A DNA stretch of 64,000 bases from Actinorhabdospora filicis (GCF_030269765.1 NZ_BSTX01000001.1:2597571-2661570), one strand, 5' to 3'; numbered from the stretch's first letter, positions 50,567 through 61,077 are shown. Program-made: numbers and translations. The notes: a model not told the origin generated them from the letters alone.

Positions 50567-50648
50567 GTCCTCAGTCTGCGAAGGACGCGCGTCTTTGTCG
50601 TCGTACCGGGGGAGTGTCCCGTCCCTACCTCACGGGGAGTAGGACCGG

Positions 50649-50855
50649 CTAGCTCCCCTGCGGGAGGGCGCCGATGTCGCGGGCCCAGGCGGCCAGTTCG
50701 GCGTCGGACACGCCGGTGCCGCGCAGGCGGCGGCGCAGCTCGTCTTCGATCGCGGACGGATCACCGCCCCGCTGGGCGTCGGCGACGTCGGCGATGATCT
50801 GGCGGCGTCGGCGCTGGACGTGCGCGGAGAAGACCTGGAGATCGGCGTTGTTCAC
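50649..50855 (-). CDS. Small charged helical protein
   Basis: 68 residues from GTG 50855 (GGAAGGGGATCAGG upstream); the longer open frame is Pro-rich and unlikely. NNADLQVFSAHVQRRRRQII and DPSAIEDELRRRLRGTGVSD form two basic helices. No family recognised. The ~295 bases between this gene and purB hold no gene. Confidence 0.6.
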   Translation of the reverse strand: MNNADLQVFSAHVQRRRRQIIADVADAQRGGDPSAIEDELRRRLRGTGVSDAELAAWARDIGALPQGS

Positions 50856-51150
50856 CCTGATCCCCTTCCTGTCATGGCGTCCGGCCGCGACTTGGGGGCG
50901 TGGGCCGCACTCCGGGGAAGCCCGGGTGGGCGGCGCCGGATCGGGAAGGGACGGCGACGCGCCGGGCTGAGGCTGGGCTGGCGGCGGTTCAGGCGGTGCC
51001 CGCCGGTACACCGGTCGACCCCGGCGACGGAAGATCGTCGAGCCGTCGAGACCAGTCGGCCGCGTTCGCGGTGGGGACGCGCAGCCATGGCCTGATTACA
51101 CGCTACTCCCGGCGGGCCCCGATGGACCGGTCCCGCCGGGAATGGCACGC

Positions 51151-52569
51151 CTAGAGAATCGCCCCCGGCACGTACCCGGCCGCCTCCGGGTGCTTCGCGA
51201 CGACGTCGGCGACGCGCGCGGCGACCGACGCGACCTGCGCACCGGCCGCGCCGGTGAACTCCAGGGGCGCCGACAGCAGCCCGTCCAGCTCCTCGCGGGA
51301 CATGCCCAGCCGCTCGTCCAGCGCGAGCCGGTCGAACATGTCGTTGACCGAGGTGCCCTGCTCGCGCATCGCCAGCGCGGCGGCCACCGCGTGCTCCTTG
51401 ATGACCTCGTGGGCCTGCTCGCGGCCCACGCCCTTGCGGACGGCGGCCAGCAGGATCTTCGTGGTCGCCAGGAACGGGAAGTATCGCTCGATCTCGCGCT
51501 CCACGACCGCGGGGAACGCCCCGAACTCGCCGAGCACGGTGAGGAAGGTGAGGAACAGCCCGTCGGCGGCGAAGAACGCGTCGGGCAGCGCGACCCGGCG
51601 CACCACCGAGCACGACACGTCGCCCTCGTTCCACTGGTCCCCGGCGAGCTCGCCGACCATGGACGCGTAGCCGCGCAGCACGACGGCGAGGCCGTTGACG
51701 CGCTCGGTGGAGCGGGTGTTCATCTTGTGCGGCATCGCCGAGGAGCCGACCTGGCCTGGCTTGAAGCCCTCGGTGGCCAGTTCCGCGCCGGCCATGAGCC
51801 GGATGGTCAGCGACATCGAGGACGGCGCGGCCGCGGCCTGCACGAGCGCGGAGACCACGTCGAAGTCGAGGGACCGCGGGTAGACCTGGCCGACGGAGTC
51901 GAAGACCCGGTTGAAGCCGAGGTGGGCGGCCACGCGCCGCTCCAGCTCGCCGAGCTTGACGGCGTCCCCGCCGAGGAGGTCGAGCTGGTCGGCGGAGGTC
52001 CCCACCGGGCCCTTGATGCCGCGCAGCGGGTAGCGGTCGAGCAGGTCGGAGATGCGCTCGTAGGCGATCAGCAGCTCCTCGGCGGCCGTCGCGAAGCGCT
52101 TCCCGAGCGTGGTCGCCTGGGCGGGCACATTGTGCGAGCGCCCGACCATCGCCAGCTCGGTGTACTCCACGGCCCGGGACGCCAGCCGCGCCAGCGTCGC
52201 CACCACGCGGTCCCGGATCAGCGCGAGCGAGTCGCGCACCTGGAGCTGCTCGACGTTCTCGGTGAGGTCGCGGGAGGTCATGCCCTTGTGGATGTGCTCG
52301 TGCCCGGCGAGGGCGGAGAACTCCTCGATGCGCGCCTTCACGTCGTGGCGGGTGACGCGCTCCCGCTCGGCGATGGAGTCGAGATCGACGGTGTCGAGGA
52401 CCTTCTCATAGGCGGCGACGACCCCCTCGGGCACCGCGACGCCCAGGTCGGCCTGGGCCTTGAGGACGGCGAGCCACAACCGGCGCTCGGCGCGGATCTT
52501 CGCGGCCGGGTCCCACAGGGCGGTCAACTCGGGGGAGGCGTATCGGCTGGCGAGAACGTCGGGAATCAC
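51151..52569 (-). CDS. purB: Adenylosuccinate lyase
   Basis: 472 residues. Splits adenylosuccinate to AMP and fumarate and SAICAR to AICAR in purine synthesis. Fumarase/aspartase superfamily; signature GSSAMPHKMNTRSTERVNGL (S-S-x-M-P-x-K-x-N) is intact. GHEHIHKGMTSRDLTENVEQ carries an active-site His region and PLRGIKGPVGTSADQ the substrate loop. Standard length. It lies near but is not co-directional with the purSQL operon. Confidence 0.97.
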   Translation of the reverse strand: MIPDVLASRYASPELTALWDPAAKIRAERRLWLAVLKAQADLGVAVPEGVVAAYEKVLDTVDLDSIAERERVTRHDVKARIEEFSALAGHEHIHKGMTSRDLTENVEQLQVRDSLALIRDRVVATLARLASRAVEYTELAMVGRSHNVPAQATTLGKRFATAAEELLIAYERISDLLDRYPLRGIKGPVGTSADQLDLLGGDAVKLGELERRVAAHLGFNRVFDSVGQVYPRSLDFDVVSALVQAAAAPSSMSLTIRLMAGAELATEGFKPGQVGSSAMPHKMNTRSTERVNGLAVVLRGYASMVGELAGDQWNEGDVSCSVVRRVALPDAFFAADGLFLTFLTVLGEFGAFPAVVEREIERYFPFLATTKILLAAVRKGVGREQAHEVIKEHAVAAALAMREQGTSVNDMFDRLALDERLGMSREELDGLLSAPLEFTGAAGAQVASVAARVADVVAKHPEAAGYVPGAIL

Positions 52570-52652
52570 ATGGGCATTTTGGCATTGCGCGCGGGCGCCG
52601 CCGGTGGCGACGCGTGCGGGAGTGACGTACCCGATCGCTAGGGTCGGCGGAC

Positions 52653-53549
52653 ATGACGGACACTCCCACCCGGCTCGCCCTCGCCGGGCGTCTCCTCGGC
52701 GACTGCGCCGTCCTCCTCGCCGAGGGCCTCGTGCCCGGGGAGGTCGTCCCCATGCTGGACGAGGCCCGCGCCCACTACGACGCCGTCGGGGAGGACGCCG
52801 GGCACGCCGCGACCCTCGCCGTGGGCCGCTCCACCGTGGCGGCCCTCGCGCTGCGCGAGGCGATCGAGTCGTCCCAGGAGGTCGACGGAGGCTGGGACCA
52901 CGATGACGAGGCCCTGCCCCTCGGCGGGCTCGACGACTGCGACGAGGACGGGGTCACCCGCCCGTTCGCCGAGGAGGCCGTGCGCGCCGCGCGGGCCGCC
53001 TTCGGCGCCGATCCGGCCGATCCGCTGGTGCCGCTCCAGCTGGGGAACGCGCTGACCTGGCTGGGCGACGGGGACGGGGCGGTGGCGGCGCTGCGCGAGG
53101 CGCTGCGCCGCGACCCGTCCGACGGTCTGGCCGCCACCTGCCTGCGGGAGTTCGGGGCGGAGGCCCCGCGGGGTGAGGCCCGCGCGCGTGCGGGGGTTTT
53201 CGCGCTGCTGCTGGACGAGCGGCGGGCGTCCAATGGCGAGTGGAGCCCCGACCGGCGGGTGTTCGGCGACCTGGCCGCCGCGCGCCGGGCCGCCGAGGAG
53301 ACGGTGAGCCTGTACGACTCGGGTGCCCTGGAGCGCGACGAGCTGGACTCGTTCCTGACGCTGCTCCTGGAGACGCACCGGCCGGGGGAGCCGGTGACCT
53401 CCATGGACGTGGTGGCGGCCGTCCCTCCGCTGCCGGCGCTCGGGCCGTTCGTGGTGGCCTGGCCCGGCGTGGCCGCGTGGACGCCGGAGGAGGCGCTGCC
53501 GGTGGGCCGGATCGTGCGCCTGGGCGGGTCCACCTGGTTCCCCGGCTAG
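52653..53549 (+). CDS. Hypothetical protein with TPR-like segment
   Basis: 298 residues, acidic, soluble. A central part (DPLVPLQLGNALTWLGDGDG, AVAALREALRRDPSDGLAAT) has the length and residue pattern of TPR-like helices; the rest is helical with a less defined C-terminal domain (LPALGPFVVAWPGVAAWTPE). No enzyme motif. Starts after the purB divergent region; its 3' end overlaps the USP gene by 4 bases. Confidence 0.75.
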   Translation: MTDTPTRLALAGRLLGDCAVLLAEGLVPGEVVPMLDEARAHYDAVGEDAGHAATLAVGRSTVAALALREAIESSQEVDGGWDHDDEALPLGGLDDCDEDGVTRPFAEEAVRAARAAFGADPADPLVPLQLGNALTWLGDGDGAVAALREALRRDPSDGLAATCLREFGAEAPRGEARARAGVFALLLDERRASNGEWSPDRRVFGDLAAARRAAEETVSLYDSGALERDELDSFLTLLLETHRPGEPVTSMDVVAAVPPLPALGPFVVAWPGVAAWTPEEALPVGRIVRLGGSTWFPG

Positions 53550-54349
53550 GCGCGCACCACCATCACCGGGCAGGACGCGTGCGTGACCGCCGCCTGCGAC
53601 ACCGATCCCAGCAGCAGCCCCTTGAACCCGCCGCGCCCGCGCGAGCCGACGACCAGCAGGGACGCCCCCGCCGAGCACTCCACCAGCGCCTGCGCGGCCC
53701 GTCCCGAAGCGTGCCGCGCCTCGACTGGTACGTCCGGGTAGCGGCCCGCGTAGCCGCCGAGGGACTCGGCGAGCAGGTGCCGGTCGTAGTTGGAGACGTC
53801 CCCGTCATCGGCGTGCACCGCCAGCACGCCCACGCCCGAGGCGGCGGCCATGTCGAACGCGAGCCCGACGGCCTCCTCGGCCGGTTCCGAGCCGTCCACG
53901 CCGACGACGACCGGGCCGCCGGGCGTCCCGCCGGAGCGCACGATCACCACCGGCGCCTCGGCGTGGCTCGCCAGCTGGGTGCCCACCGAGCCGAGCAGGA
54001 GGCCGCCGAAGCCGCCGAGTCCGCGGGAGCCGAGGACCAGAAGCGCACACGCCCGGGACTCGGCGACCAGGACGGCGCCCGCCGATCCGGTGACGATTTC
54101 GGTGTCGCTCGTCACACCGGGTGCGGAGGCGGTGGCGTGCGCGGCGGCGTCCCGCAGCCACTGCTCGGCCTGGTCGCGCATGCCCGACACGCCGACGGGC
54201 GTCCGCATGAGGGGCCATATGTAGGCGTGCACGATCCGTAGTCGCCGATCGTGTGAAACCGCCGCGCGAGCGGCGAATTCGACCGCTTCGAGCGCGTCGC
54301 CCGATCCGTCGATCCCGACGGTGACCGGCCCCGAACGTGTCAGCGTCAT
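53546..54349 (-). CDS. Tandem universal stress protein
   Basis: 267 residues, two UspA domains. Both carry the ATP-binding G-x2-G-x9-G(S/T) loop: VLGSRGLGGFGGLLLGSVGT in the first and VVGSRGRGGFKGLLLGSVSQ in the second. The domains start VTVGIDGSGDAL and VVVGVDGSEPAEEA. Tandem USPs are frequent in actinomycetes under DosR/oxygen control; no such site was identified here. Confidence 0.96.
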   Translation of the reverse strand: MTLTRSGPVTVGIDGSGDALEAVEFAARAAVSHDRRLRIVHAYIWPLMRTPVGVSGMRDQAEQWLRDAAAHATASAPGVTSDTEIVTGSAGAVLVAESRACALLVLGSRGLGGFGGLLLGSVGTQLASHAEAPVVIVRSGGTPGGPVVVGVDGSEPAEEAVGLAFDMAAASGVGVLAVHADDGDVSNYDRHLLAESLGGYAGRYPDVPVEARHASGRAAQALVECSAGASLLVVGSRGRGGFKGLLLGSVSQAAVTHASCPVMVVRA

Positions 54350-54511
54350 GCCCGCGATCCCCCCTCGTCAAGCCCCGGACCTCACACTATGTCTCAGGTG
54401 ACATTCACCGAACGCGGTTCCACGGACGGGGGTCTGCACGTGGACGATCAACTCGGGCCGCATATTCTCTTGGGCGGGGCCCATCAAACCTTTACCGACA
54501 GGAGCACTTCC

Positions 54512-54754
54512 GTGGCGCGCGTCCTCGTCGACGTCATGCTCAAGCCGGAGATCCTCGACCCGCAGGGTGAGGCGGTGGCCAACGCGCTGCCGCGCCTCGG
54601 CGTCAACGGCATCACCTCAGTGCGCATCGGCAAGCGCATCGAACTCGACTTCGAGGGCGAGGCGGACCTGGAGCAGGCCCGCGCCGTCGCCGACGCTCTA
54701 CTGGCCAACCCGGTCATCGAGACCTTCACACTGCGAGTGGACGAAGGATCGTGA
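54512..54754 (+). CDS. purS: FGAM synthetase subunit PurS
   Basis: 80 residues from GTG 54512 (AGGAG eight bases upstream; longer open frame rejected). PurS binds between PurL and PurQ and makes the glutamine-dependent complex. [20 protein letters not shown] and [17 protein letters not shown] are typical. The stop overlaps the purQ start (GTGA). Confidence 0.96.
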   Translation: MARVLVDVMLKPEILDPQGEAVANALPRLGVNGITSVRIGKRIELDFEGEADLEQARAVADALLANPVIETFTLRVDEGS

Positions 54755-55443
54755 CGGCCCGCATCGGAGTCGTGACCTTCCCCGGCTCCCTCGACGACCG
54801 GGACGCGCAGCGCGCGGTCCGGCTCGCCGGGGCGACGCCGGTGCCCCTGTGGCACGGGGAGACGGCCCTGCGGGGCGTCGACGCGGTGATCCTGCCGGGT
54901 GGCTTCTCCTACGGCGACTACCTGCGCGGTGGCGCCATCGCCCGGTTCGCGCCGGTCATGGAGACGCTGATCGACGCCGCCAAGGGCGGGCTGCCCGTCC
55001 TGGGCATCTGCAACGGCTTCCAGATCCTGTGCGAATCGCACCTGCTGCCGGGCGTGCTGACCCGGAACGCGCACATGCGCTTCCGCCGCCGCTCGCAGCG
55101 CCTGCGCGTGGAGAACAGCGCGACGGCGTTCACCTCGCACTTCGACCCAGGCCAGGAGATCGTCATCCCCGTCAAGAACGGTGAGGGACGGTACGTGGCC
55201 GACGAGCACACGCTCGACGAGCTCGAAGGCGAAGGCCGCGTCGTGTTCCGCTACCTGGACGGCAACCCGTCCGGCGCCCTGCGCGACATCGCGGGCGTGA
55301 CCAACGCCGCCGGGAACGTCGTCGGCCTCATGCCGCACCCCGAGCACGCCGTCGAGGCGCTCACCGGGGCGTCCCTGGACGGCCTCGGCATGTTCACCTC
55401 CGTGATCGCCCATCTCGGACAGACCGCAGCCGCGGGGAGTTGA
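54751..55443 (+). CDS. purQ: FGAM synthetase glutaminase subunit PurQ
   Basis: 230 residues from GTG 54751. Class I glutamine amidotransferase that feeds ammonia to PurL. Cys nucleophile in [10 protein letters not shown], catalytic His and Glu in [11 protein letters not shown], and [16 protein letters not shown] as family marker. Overlaps purS by 4 bases. Standard length. Confidence 0.97.
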   Translation: MTARIGVVTFPGSLDDRDAQRAVRLAGATPVPLWHGETALRGVDAVILPGGFSYGDYLRGGAIARFAPVMETLIDAAKGGLPVLGICNGFQILCESHLLPGVLTRNAHMRFRRRSQRLRVENSATAFTSHFDPGQEIVIPVKNGEGRYVADEHTLDELEGEGRVVFRYLDGNPSGALRDIAGVTNAAGNVVGLMPHPEHAVEALTGASLDGLGMFTSVIAHLGQTAAAGS

Positions 55444-55451
55444 CCAACACC

Positions 55452-57794
55452 ATGACCGGCAAGCACGAAGCGGCCGACGTCGAGCAGGTTGACCAGGAGC
55501 TGAACCTGGACACCGTCGAGATCGCCGCGAAGACGCCCGACGAGGTCCAGCCCTACGCCGAGCTGGGACTGCGCGACGACGAGTACGCCAAGATCCGCGA
55601 GATCCTCGGGCGCCGCCCGACCGGCTCCGAGCTGGCGATGTACTCGATCATGTGGTCGGAGCACTGCTCGTACAAGTCGAGCAAGGTGCACCTGCGTAAA
55701 TTCGGTGAGAAGAACCCGACGAACACGCGGATGCTGGCCGGGATCGGCGAGAACGCCGGCGTCGTCGCCATCACCGACGAGCTCGCGGTGACCTTCAAGG
55801 TCGAAAGCCACAACCACCCGAGCTACATCGAGCCCCACCAGGGCGCGGCGACCGGCGTGGGCGGCATCGTCCGCGACATCCTCGCGATGGGCGCCCGCCC
55901 GATCGCGGTGATGGACACCCTGCGCTTCGGCGACGCCGAGCACCCCGACACCAAGCGCGTCCTGCCGGGCGTGGTCTCCGGGATCTCCTTCTACGGCAAC
56001 TGCCTGGGCCTGCCCAACATCGGCGGCGAGGTCGTCTTCGACGCCTCCTACCAGGGCAACCCGCTGGTGAACGCGCTGAGCGTGGGCGTCCTGCCCGCCT
56101 CGCGCCTCCAGAACAAGGCCGCCTCGGGCGTCGGCAACGTCGTCGTCCTGCTCGGCCAGAAGACCGGCAAGGACGGCATCGGCGGCGTGTCGGTGCTGGC
56201 CTCGGCGACCTTCGAGGACGACGCCACCGACAACCGCCCGTCGGTGCAGGTCGGCGACCCGTTCGTGGAGAAGCTGCTCATCGAGTCCTGCCTGGAGATG
56301 TACGACGCCGGTCTCGTCGTCGGCATCCAGGACCTCGGCGGCGCCGGACTGACGTGCGCGCTGTCGGAGACGGCCGCCGCGGCCGAGCTCGGCATGTACG
56401 TCGACCTGGAGCGCGTGCCGCTGCGGGACGCGACAATGGAGCCGCACGAGGTCCTCGCCTCGGAGTCGCAGGAGCGCATGCTCCTCATCGTCAACCCGTC
56501 GAAGGTCGAGGACGTCCTGGCCGTCGCCGAGAAGTGGGGCGTCCTCGCCACCGCCATCGGCACGGTCACCGCCGCGTCTCCTGAGGGAGGCGGCGGGCGC
56601 CTGATCATCAACTGGCACGGCCAGACCGTGGTGGACTGCCCGCCCGGTTCCCTCGCCGACGACGGCCCGGTCTACCACCGGCCGATCAAGGAACCCAATG
56701 ACCGGGCCCTGATCGCCGCCGACCGCGCCGAGACGCTGCCGCGCCCGTCCACCGACGCCGAGCTGCGCGAGACGGTCCTGAAGATGGCCGCCACGCCCAA
56801 CCTCGCCGACAAGACCTGGATCACCGAGCAGTACGACGACATGGTCGGCGGCAACACCGCGCTGTCCATGCCCGACGACGCCGGTGTCCTGCGCCTGGAC
56901 GGCACCGGCGCCGTGGACCCGAACATCGGGCCCCTCGGCATCGCGCTGTCCACCGACGGCAACGGCCGCTTCGCCCGCCTCGACCCCTACACCGGGGCGC
57001 AGCTGGCGATCGCCGAGGCCTACCGCAACGTCGCCGTCACCGGCGCCACGCCGATCGCGGCCTCCGACTGCCTGAACTTCGGTTCGCCGGAGGACCCGCA
57101 CGTCATGTGGCAGTTCGCGCAGGCCGTCGAGGGCCTCGCCGACGCGTGCGCGCAGCTGGGCGTCCCGATCACCGGCGGCAACGTCTCGTTCTACAACCAG
57201 ACGGGCATGACCGCGATCCACCCCACGCCGGTCGTGGCGGTCCTCGGCGTGCTGGACGACGTCCGCCGCCGCGTGCCGATGGGCTTCGCCAACGACGGCG
57301 ACGTGATCATCCTGCTCGGTGAGACCTTCGCCGAACTCTCCGGTTCGGAGTGGGCCTGGTCCCAGCACGGTCACCTCGGCGGCATCCCGCCGGCGGTCGA
57401 CCTGGCCGGCGAGATGGCCCTGGCGGCCGTCATGAAGCGCGCCGCCGAGGTCGAGCACGTCTCGGCCGCGCACGACCTGTCCGACGGCGGACTCGCCCAG
57501 GCGCTCGTCGAATCCGTGCTCAAGCACGGCGTCGGCGCCCGCGTGAAGCTGCCCGACCACGCCGACCCGTTCGTGTGGCTGTTCGCCGAGTCGACCGCGC
57601 GCGCGGTGGTCTGCCTGCCGCGCGGGCACGAGGTCGCCTTCGGCGCCCTGTGCGACGAGCACGGCGTGCCGTGGACCCCGCTCGGCATCGTGGACTCCAC
57701 AGTCGGCGGACTGGAGATCGTGGACCACTTCCAGATCCCGACCGGCGAGCTGCGGGAGGCGTCCGAGGGGACGCTGCCGCGCCTCTTCGGCTAG
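55452..57794 (+). CDS. purL: FGAM synthetase catalytic subunit PurL (small type)
   Basis: 780 residues from ATG 55452, 8 bases after purQ; TTG 55440 is the alternative start. ATP-dependent amination of formylglycinamide ribotide. AIR-synthase-like halves with [40 protein letters not shown] (the metal/ATP His and Glu) and [15 protein letters not shown] are diagnostic. A short N-terminal extension precedes them. Needs PurS and PurQ, both in the same operon. Confidence 0.97.
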   Translation: MTGKHEAADVEQVDQELNLDTVEIAAKTPDEVQPYAELGLRDDEYAKIREILGRRPTGSELAMYSIMWSEHCSYKSSKVHLRKFGEKNPTNTRMLAGIGENAGVVAITDELAVTFKVESHNHPSYIEPHQGAATGVGGIVRDILAMGARPIAVMDTLRFGDAEHPDTKRVLPGVVSGISFYGNCLGLPNIGGEVVFDASYQGNPLVNALSVGVLPASRLQNKAASGVGNVVVLLGQKTGKDGIGGVSVLASATFEDDATDNRPSVQVGDPFVEKLLIESCLEMYDAGLVVGIQDLGGAGLTCALSETAAAAELGMYVDLERVPLRDATMEPHEVLASESQERMLLIVNPSKVEDVLAVAEKWGVLATAIGTVTAASPEGGGGRLIINWHGQTVVDCPPGSLADDGPVYHRPIKEPNDRALIAADRAETLPRPSTDAELRETVLKMAATPNLADKTWITEQYDDMVGGNTALSMPDDAGVLRLDGTGAVDPNIGPLGIALSTDGNGRFARLDPYTGAQLAIAEAYRNVAVTGATPIAASDCLNFGSPEDPHVMWQFAQAVEGLADACAQLGVPITGGNVSFYNQTGMTAIHPTPVVAVLGVLDDVRRRVPMGFANDGDVIILLGETFAELSGSEWAWSQHGHLGGIPPAVDLAGEMALAAVMKRAAEVEHVSAAHDLSDGGLAQALVESVLKHGVGARVKLPDHADPFVWLFAESTARAVVCLPRGHEVAFGALCDEHGVPWTPLGIVDSTVGGLEIVDHFQIPTGELREASEGTLPRLFG

Positions 57795-57800
57795 CTCGTA

Positions 57801-57834
57801 GGAAAAGGGCCTCCCCCGTGGGAGGCCCTTTTCC
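57801..57834. terminator. Strong bidirectional terminator between purL and the convergent gene
   Basis: Perfect 15-bp stem (57801-57815 with 57820-57834), loop CCGT, with the A-run and T-run inside the stem ends (GGAAAAGGG...CCCTTTTCC). Works for purL on the plus strand and for the gene ending at 57841 on the minus strand. Confidence 0.92.
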
Positions 57835-57840
57835 ATGCGC

Positions 57841-58329
57841 TCACCCCGCCAGCGCCGCCACCATCGTCACCGTCCGCGCCTCGCGCCCGACGAAGACCAC
57901 CTCGCAGAAACCACCGTCGTCGCCCCACTCATGCTCGGCGTCCACCCCCAGCTTCGGCAGCAGGTACACCTCGTCGGCATCCCGCAGGGCCTGGTAGATC
58001 CCGCCGCGCATCCGGCCCTCCAGGTACTTCGGGAGCTCCTTGTACTGGTTCGCCCAGCCCCGCAGGTTCGCCTCGGCGACCTCGGCGTCCACCGCCCGGT
58101 AGGAATCCGGCCGGATCCGCTCCCGCACATAGGGCCCGTGCAGGCCCGGGTCGTCGCCCATGCCGCTGCCGAAGTCGTCGCCGTAGACCTCGTGCGCGAT
58201 GAGCGCCGCCAGCAGGCCCTCCCCACCGGGCTCGCCCTCGAAGGCGAACCGGTGGACGTCGACCCGCTGGAAGGGCGCGAAGTCGAACTCGATGAAGAAG
58301 TGGTGGACGTGTTCCAGGACTCCCGTCAT
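57841..58329 (-). CDS. Hypothetical protein, 162 aa
   Basis: From ATG 58329. Soluble, mixed fold with MTGVLEHVHHFFIEFDFAPF, LIAHEVYGDDFGSGMGDDPG and EYLEGRMRGGIYQALRD-like helices (read as YLEGRMRGGIYQALRDADEV). Its many His/Asp residues near the start suggest metal binding but no family was recognised. Longer upstream frame overlaps the ATP-grasp gene and is rejected. Confidence 0.68.
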   Translation of the reverse strand: MTGVLEHVHHFFIEFDFAPFQRVDVHRFAFEGEPGGEGLLAALIAHEVYGDDFGSGMGDDPGLHGPYVRERIRPDSYRAVDAEVAEANLRGWANQYKELPKYLEGRMRGGIYQALRDADEVYLLPKLGVDAEHEWGDDGGFCEVVFVGREARTVTMVAALAG

Positions 58330-58407
58330 GGCGCCCGACGCTACGCCCCGGCCCGCGCCGTCCGAATTCCGGCGCGCCCACCCGGCCTGCACCGCTAACC
58401 TCCCGCC

Positions 58408-59184
58408 ATGTTCCTGCTCTGCCGCGACCCCCTCGGTCCCCGCGTCGACCCCCACTTCGCGCCCACCGCCGCCGCCCTGCGCGACCTGGGCGTCCCCTAC
58501 GCCCTCATCGACCACGACGCCCTGTGCGCCGGTGACGCCGAGGCCGCCGTCCGCCGCGTCCCCGAGGGCACGGCCTGGTACCGCGGCTGGATGGTCACCG
58601 TCGCCCAGTACCGCGCGCTCGCCGAAGCGCTCGCCGCGCGCGGCTGCGTCCTGAACACCACGCCGGACGCCTACGCCACCGCCCACGAACTGCCCGGCTG
58701 GTACGCCACCTTCGCCGAGCTCACACCCACCACGCGCTTCAACCTCGACGTGCCCGAGGGCCGCTACATCGTCAAGGACCACGTGAAGTCCCGCAAACAC
58801 GAACCCGAGGCCTTCTTCGCCGCCCGCCGCGCCGAACTGCCCGCCGTGGCCGCCACGTTCCTGGCCCGCCAGGGCGAGGACCTCGCGGGCGGCCTCGTCG
58901 TCCGCGACTTCGAGGACCTCACCGGGCCCGAGACACGCGTCTGGTGGCTGGACGGGCGTCCCATCGCCGTCACCGCACACCCCGACACGCCCGGCTCGCA
59001 CGCCCGGCCGCCGCTGGACGCCGTGGCGTCCGCCGTCGCCGCCCTCCCCGCGCGCTTCGTCACCACCGACCTCGCCCGCCGCGCCGACGGCGAATGGCGC
59101 GTCATCGAGGTCGGCGACGGGCAGGTGAGCGACTTCCCGTCCGGCACCGGCATCCGGGACCTGCTGGCCGCGCTGGCCGGCTGA
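58408..59184 (+). CDS. ATP-grasp domain protein
   Basis: 258 residues. ATP-grasp fold of the small unknown-substrate group: a pre-ATP-grasp part (YALIDHDALCAGDAEAAVRR), then GRYIVKDHVKSRKHEPEAFF (nucleotide Lys), LAGGLVVRDFEDLTGPETRV and a C-terminal metal/ATP site with EWRVIEVGDGQVSDFPSGTG (E-x-G-x-G/D). Likely joins a carboxylate to an amine or thiol. No biosynthetic cluster is evident nearby. Confidence 0.82.
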   Translation: MFLLCRDPLGPRVDPHFAPTAAALRDLGVPYALIDHDALCAGDAEAAVRRVPEGTAWYRGWMVTVAQYRALAEALAARGCVLNTTPDAYATAHELPGWYATFAELTPTTRFNLDVPEGRYIVKDHVKSRKHEPEAFFAARRAELPAVAATFLARQGEDLAGGLVVRDFEDLTGPETRVWWLDGRPIAVTAHPDTPGSHARPPLDAVASAVAALPARFVTTDLARRADGEWRVIEVGDGQVSDFPSGTGIRDLLAALAG

Positions 59185-59258
59185 GGACCGATCGAGGACG
59201 GACCTTGGGACGCCCCGCCTAGCCTCCCCGGCGAAGACCCGCCGAACCAGGAGGCACC

Positions 59259-59840
59259 ATGCGCAAGTCCGCGATCGCCGCGGCCGTGCTCACCGTCCCG
59301 TTGCTGCTCACCGGATGCGGCAGCGCCGACGGTCCAGAGGGGACGGTGACGGAGTCTCCGGCCGTGCCCTACGCCGAGCGGATCTGGTACCGGACCGTGC
59401 TCGCCCTGCTGAACAACGCCGCCCACCCCGAGACCGGCGAGTGGCGGAAGCAGGTCCCCGGCAACCCCGAGGTCTGGTACTCCTTCACCTACACGCCAAT
59501 GGGTCCCGGCGATCCCGGCTATGAGCGCCGTGACAAGGACGGCGCGGTCGGCTACGAGGTCGGCTTCCCGTCGAATGCCCCCGACGACGAGGCGAAGTTC
59601 CTCAAGTGCCTCACCCGCGACGGGACCGTCGTCCCCGGTTCCCTGCGGGTGACCCGCGTCCGCGAGGACCCCGATGATCCCGACGAGGGCGATGACGGGT
59701 TCGAGTTCGACTTCACCGTCCAGCTCACCGACGGCACCGTCCTCGACGGCTTCGCCCTCGGCGACGCCGACTACGACAAGGACGGCGACGGCACTACCTA
59801 CAACCACGTCAGCCGGCTCACCTACGGGAAGTACAAGTGA
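59259..59840 (+). CDS. Lipoprotein, unknown
   Basis: 193 residues. Signal peptide with lipobox LLTGC (Cys20); mature protein acidic with Asp-rich stretches (EDPDDPDEGDDGFEFD, DADYDKDGDGTTYNH), perhaps calcium binding in the second. No domain recognised. Shares a 4-base overlap with the next lipoprotein gene. Confidence 0.85.
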   Translation: MRKSAIAAAVLTVPLLLTGCGSADGPEGTVTESPAVPYAERIWYRTVLALLNNAAHPETGEWRKQVPGNPEVWYSFTYTPMGPGDPGYERRDKDGAVGYEVGFPSNAPDDEAKFLKCLTRDGTVVPGSLRVTRVREDPDDPDEGDDGFEFDFTVQLTDGTVLDGFALGDADYDKDGDGTTYNHVSRLTYGKYK

Positions 59841-60445
59841 TGCGCCGCCGTGCGACCGCCCTCCTGGCCCTCTCCTTCGCCCTCGCCCTCACCGGCTGCG
59901 GCTCGTCCACTCCGTCCACTGAGGACGTCGCCCTGACGGGCGCGTCCGCCATCGGCCAGGCCCTGCCCACCGTGACGTCACTGCCCGCGGGCTGGGAGCG
60001 CGACTCGCAGTCGGGCAAACCCCGCACCGCCGAAGGCGAGGAAGCCGCCGGGACCTGCCGGAAGAACCTCGACACGTCCTGCACCGGGCTCTCCGCCCTC
60101 GGCGCGGCCCACTTCCAGCGCGCCGACGACCCCCAGTCCACAGTGGTCTACACCCTCATGGCCTTCGACACCCCCGGCAACGCCGACGTCGTCATCAAGG
60201 CCATCGCCGCCGACCGGCACGCCGACTCCGGCGACCCGGAGCGGAAGCTCACCGTCGACGCCGGATCCGACACCACCGAGGCCTTCGAGACCGGCGGCGA
60301 GACCAACGTGATCATGCGCGCGGGCGCGGTGGTGATCTGGCTGCAGGGCTACCTCCCGCCGGGCACCGACCTGGCCGCACTGGCGAAGGTGGCCGTCGAG
60401 CGCGTCACGAAGGTCGCCGACGGGAAGAACCCGGACGGGGCGTGA
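59840..60445 (+). CDS. Lipoprotein, unknown
   Basis: 201 residues from ATG 59840 (a GTG at 59837 is equally possible). Lipobox ALTGC at Cys20. The body has a Cys pair (GTCRKNLDTSCTG) likely to be a disulfide, a FEV-like beta part and a final amphipathic helix (ALAKVAVERVTKVADG). Coupled to the preceding lipoprotein gene. Role unknown. Confidence 0.83.
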   Translation: MRRRATALLALSFALALTGCGSSTPSTEDVALTGASAIGQALPTVTSLPAGWERDSQSGKPRTAEGEEAAGTCRKNLDTSCTGLSALGAAHFQRADDPQSTVVYTLMAFDTPGNADVVIKAIAADRHADSGDPERKLTVDAGSDTTEAFETGGETNVIMRAGAVVIWLQGYLPPGTDLAALAKVAVERVTKVADGKNPDGA

Positions 60446-60454
60446 GGGCCCCCG

Positions 60455-61000
60455 CTACTCCCGCCACTTGATACCGCAACCCATGCTCGGATAGTGCGGC
60501 TCCGGGACCGCCTCGCCCGCCCGGACCGCGTCCAGCGCCCGCCGCAGGTGCACCCCGTCGAGCGGCTTGCCGTTCTTCGGCGAGGAATCGTCCAGCGCGC
60601 CCCGGTAGGCCAGCTTCAGTTCGGCGTCGTAGAGGAAGAAGTCGGGCGTGCACGCCGCGTTGTACGCGCGCGCCACGTCCTGCGACTCGTCGATCAGGTA
60701 CGGCGGCGCCCATCCGGCCCGCCCGGCCTGCTCCCGCAGCCGCTCCGGCGCGTCATCGGGATACGCGACGGCGTCATTGGAGCAGATCACCACCGCCGGA
60801 ACGTCGGCGTACTCGGCGAACACCCGCCCCAGCTCCGCCTCGACGTGCTTGACGTAAGGGCAGTGGTTGCAGGCGAACACGACGAGCAGGCCGGGGCCGC
60901 CGCGGTAGTCGTCGAGGGAGCGCGTCTTGCCGTCCAGGTCCGGCAGGGAGAACGCCGGGGCGGGCGTGCCGAGGGGGACCATCAGGGAGTTCAGGGCCAT
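60455..61000 (-). CDS. Peroxiredoxin/AhpC-TSA-like thioredoxin-fold protein
   Basis: 181 residues. Thioredoxin fold with LPDLDGKTRSLDDYRGGPGL and the active-site stretch VVFACNHCPYVKHVEAEL, a CxxC-like pair (CNHC) instead of the WCGPC of thioredoxins. The segment GAGWAPPYLIDESQDVARAY-type (read WAPPYLIDESQDVARAYNAA) and TPDFFLYDAELKLAYRG match thiol-disulfide exchange proteins of unknown partner. Diverges from the SepF-like gene across a palindrome and a CRP-like site. Confidence 0.88.
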   Translation of the reverse strand: MALNSLMVPLGTPAPAFSLPDLDGKTRSLDDYRGGPGLLVVFACNHCPYVKHVEAELGRVFAEYADVPAVVICSNDAVAYPDDAPERLREQAGRAGWAPPYLIDESQDVARAYNAACTPDFFLYDAELKLAYRGALDDSSPKNGKPLDGVHLRRALDAVRAGEAVPEPHYPSMGCGIKWRE

Positions 61001-61077
61001 TGGTGCTCCGATCGTCGGCTTCGGCTGAGTAGACGCTATCCCTGCGACCGGTCATGGCGCGAGTCTCCGCAGAGAGT

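Noticed and set aside
55251..57836. 861-codon minus-strand open frame
   Set aside because: Exact antisense of purL, which is beyond doubt.
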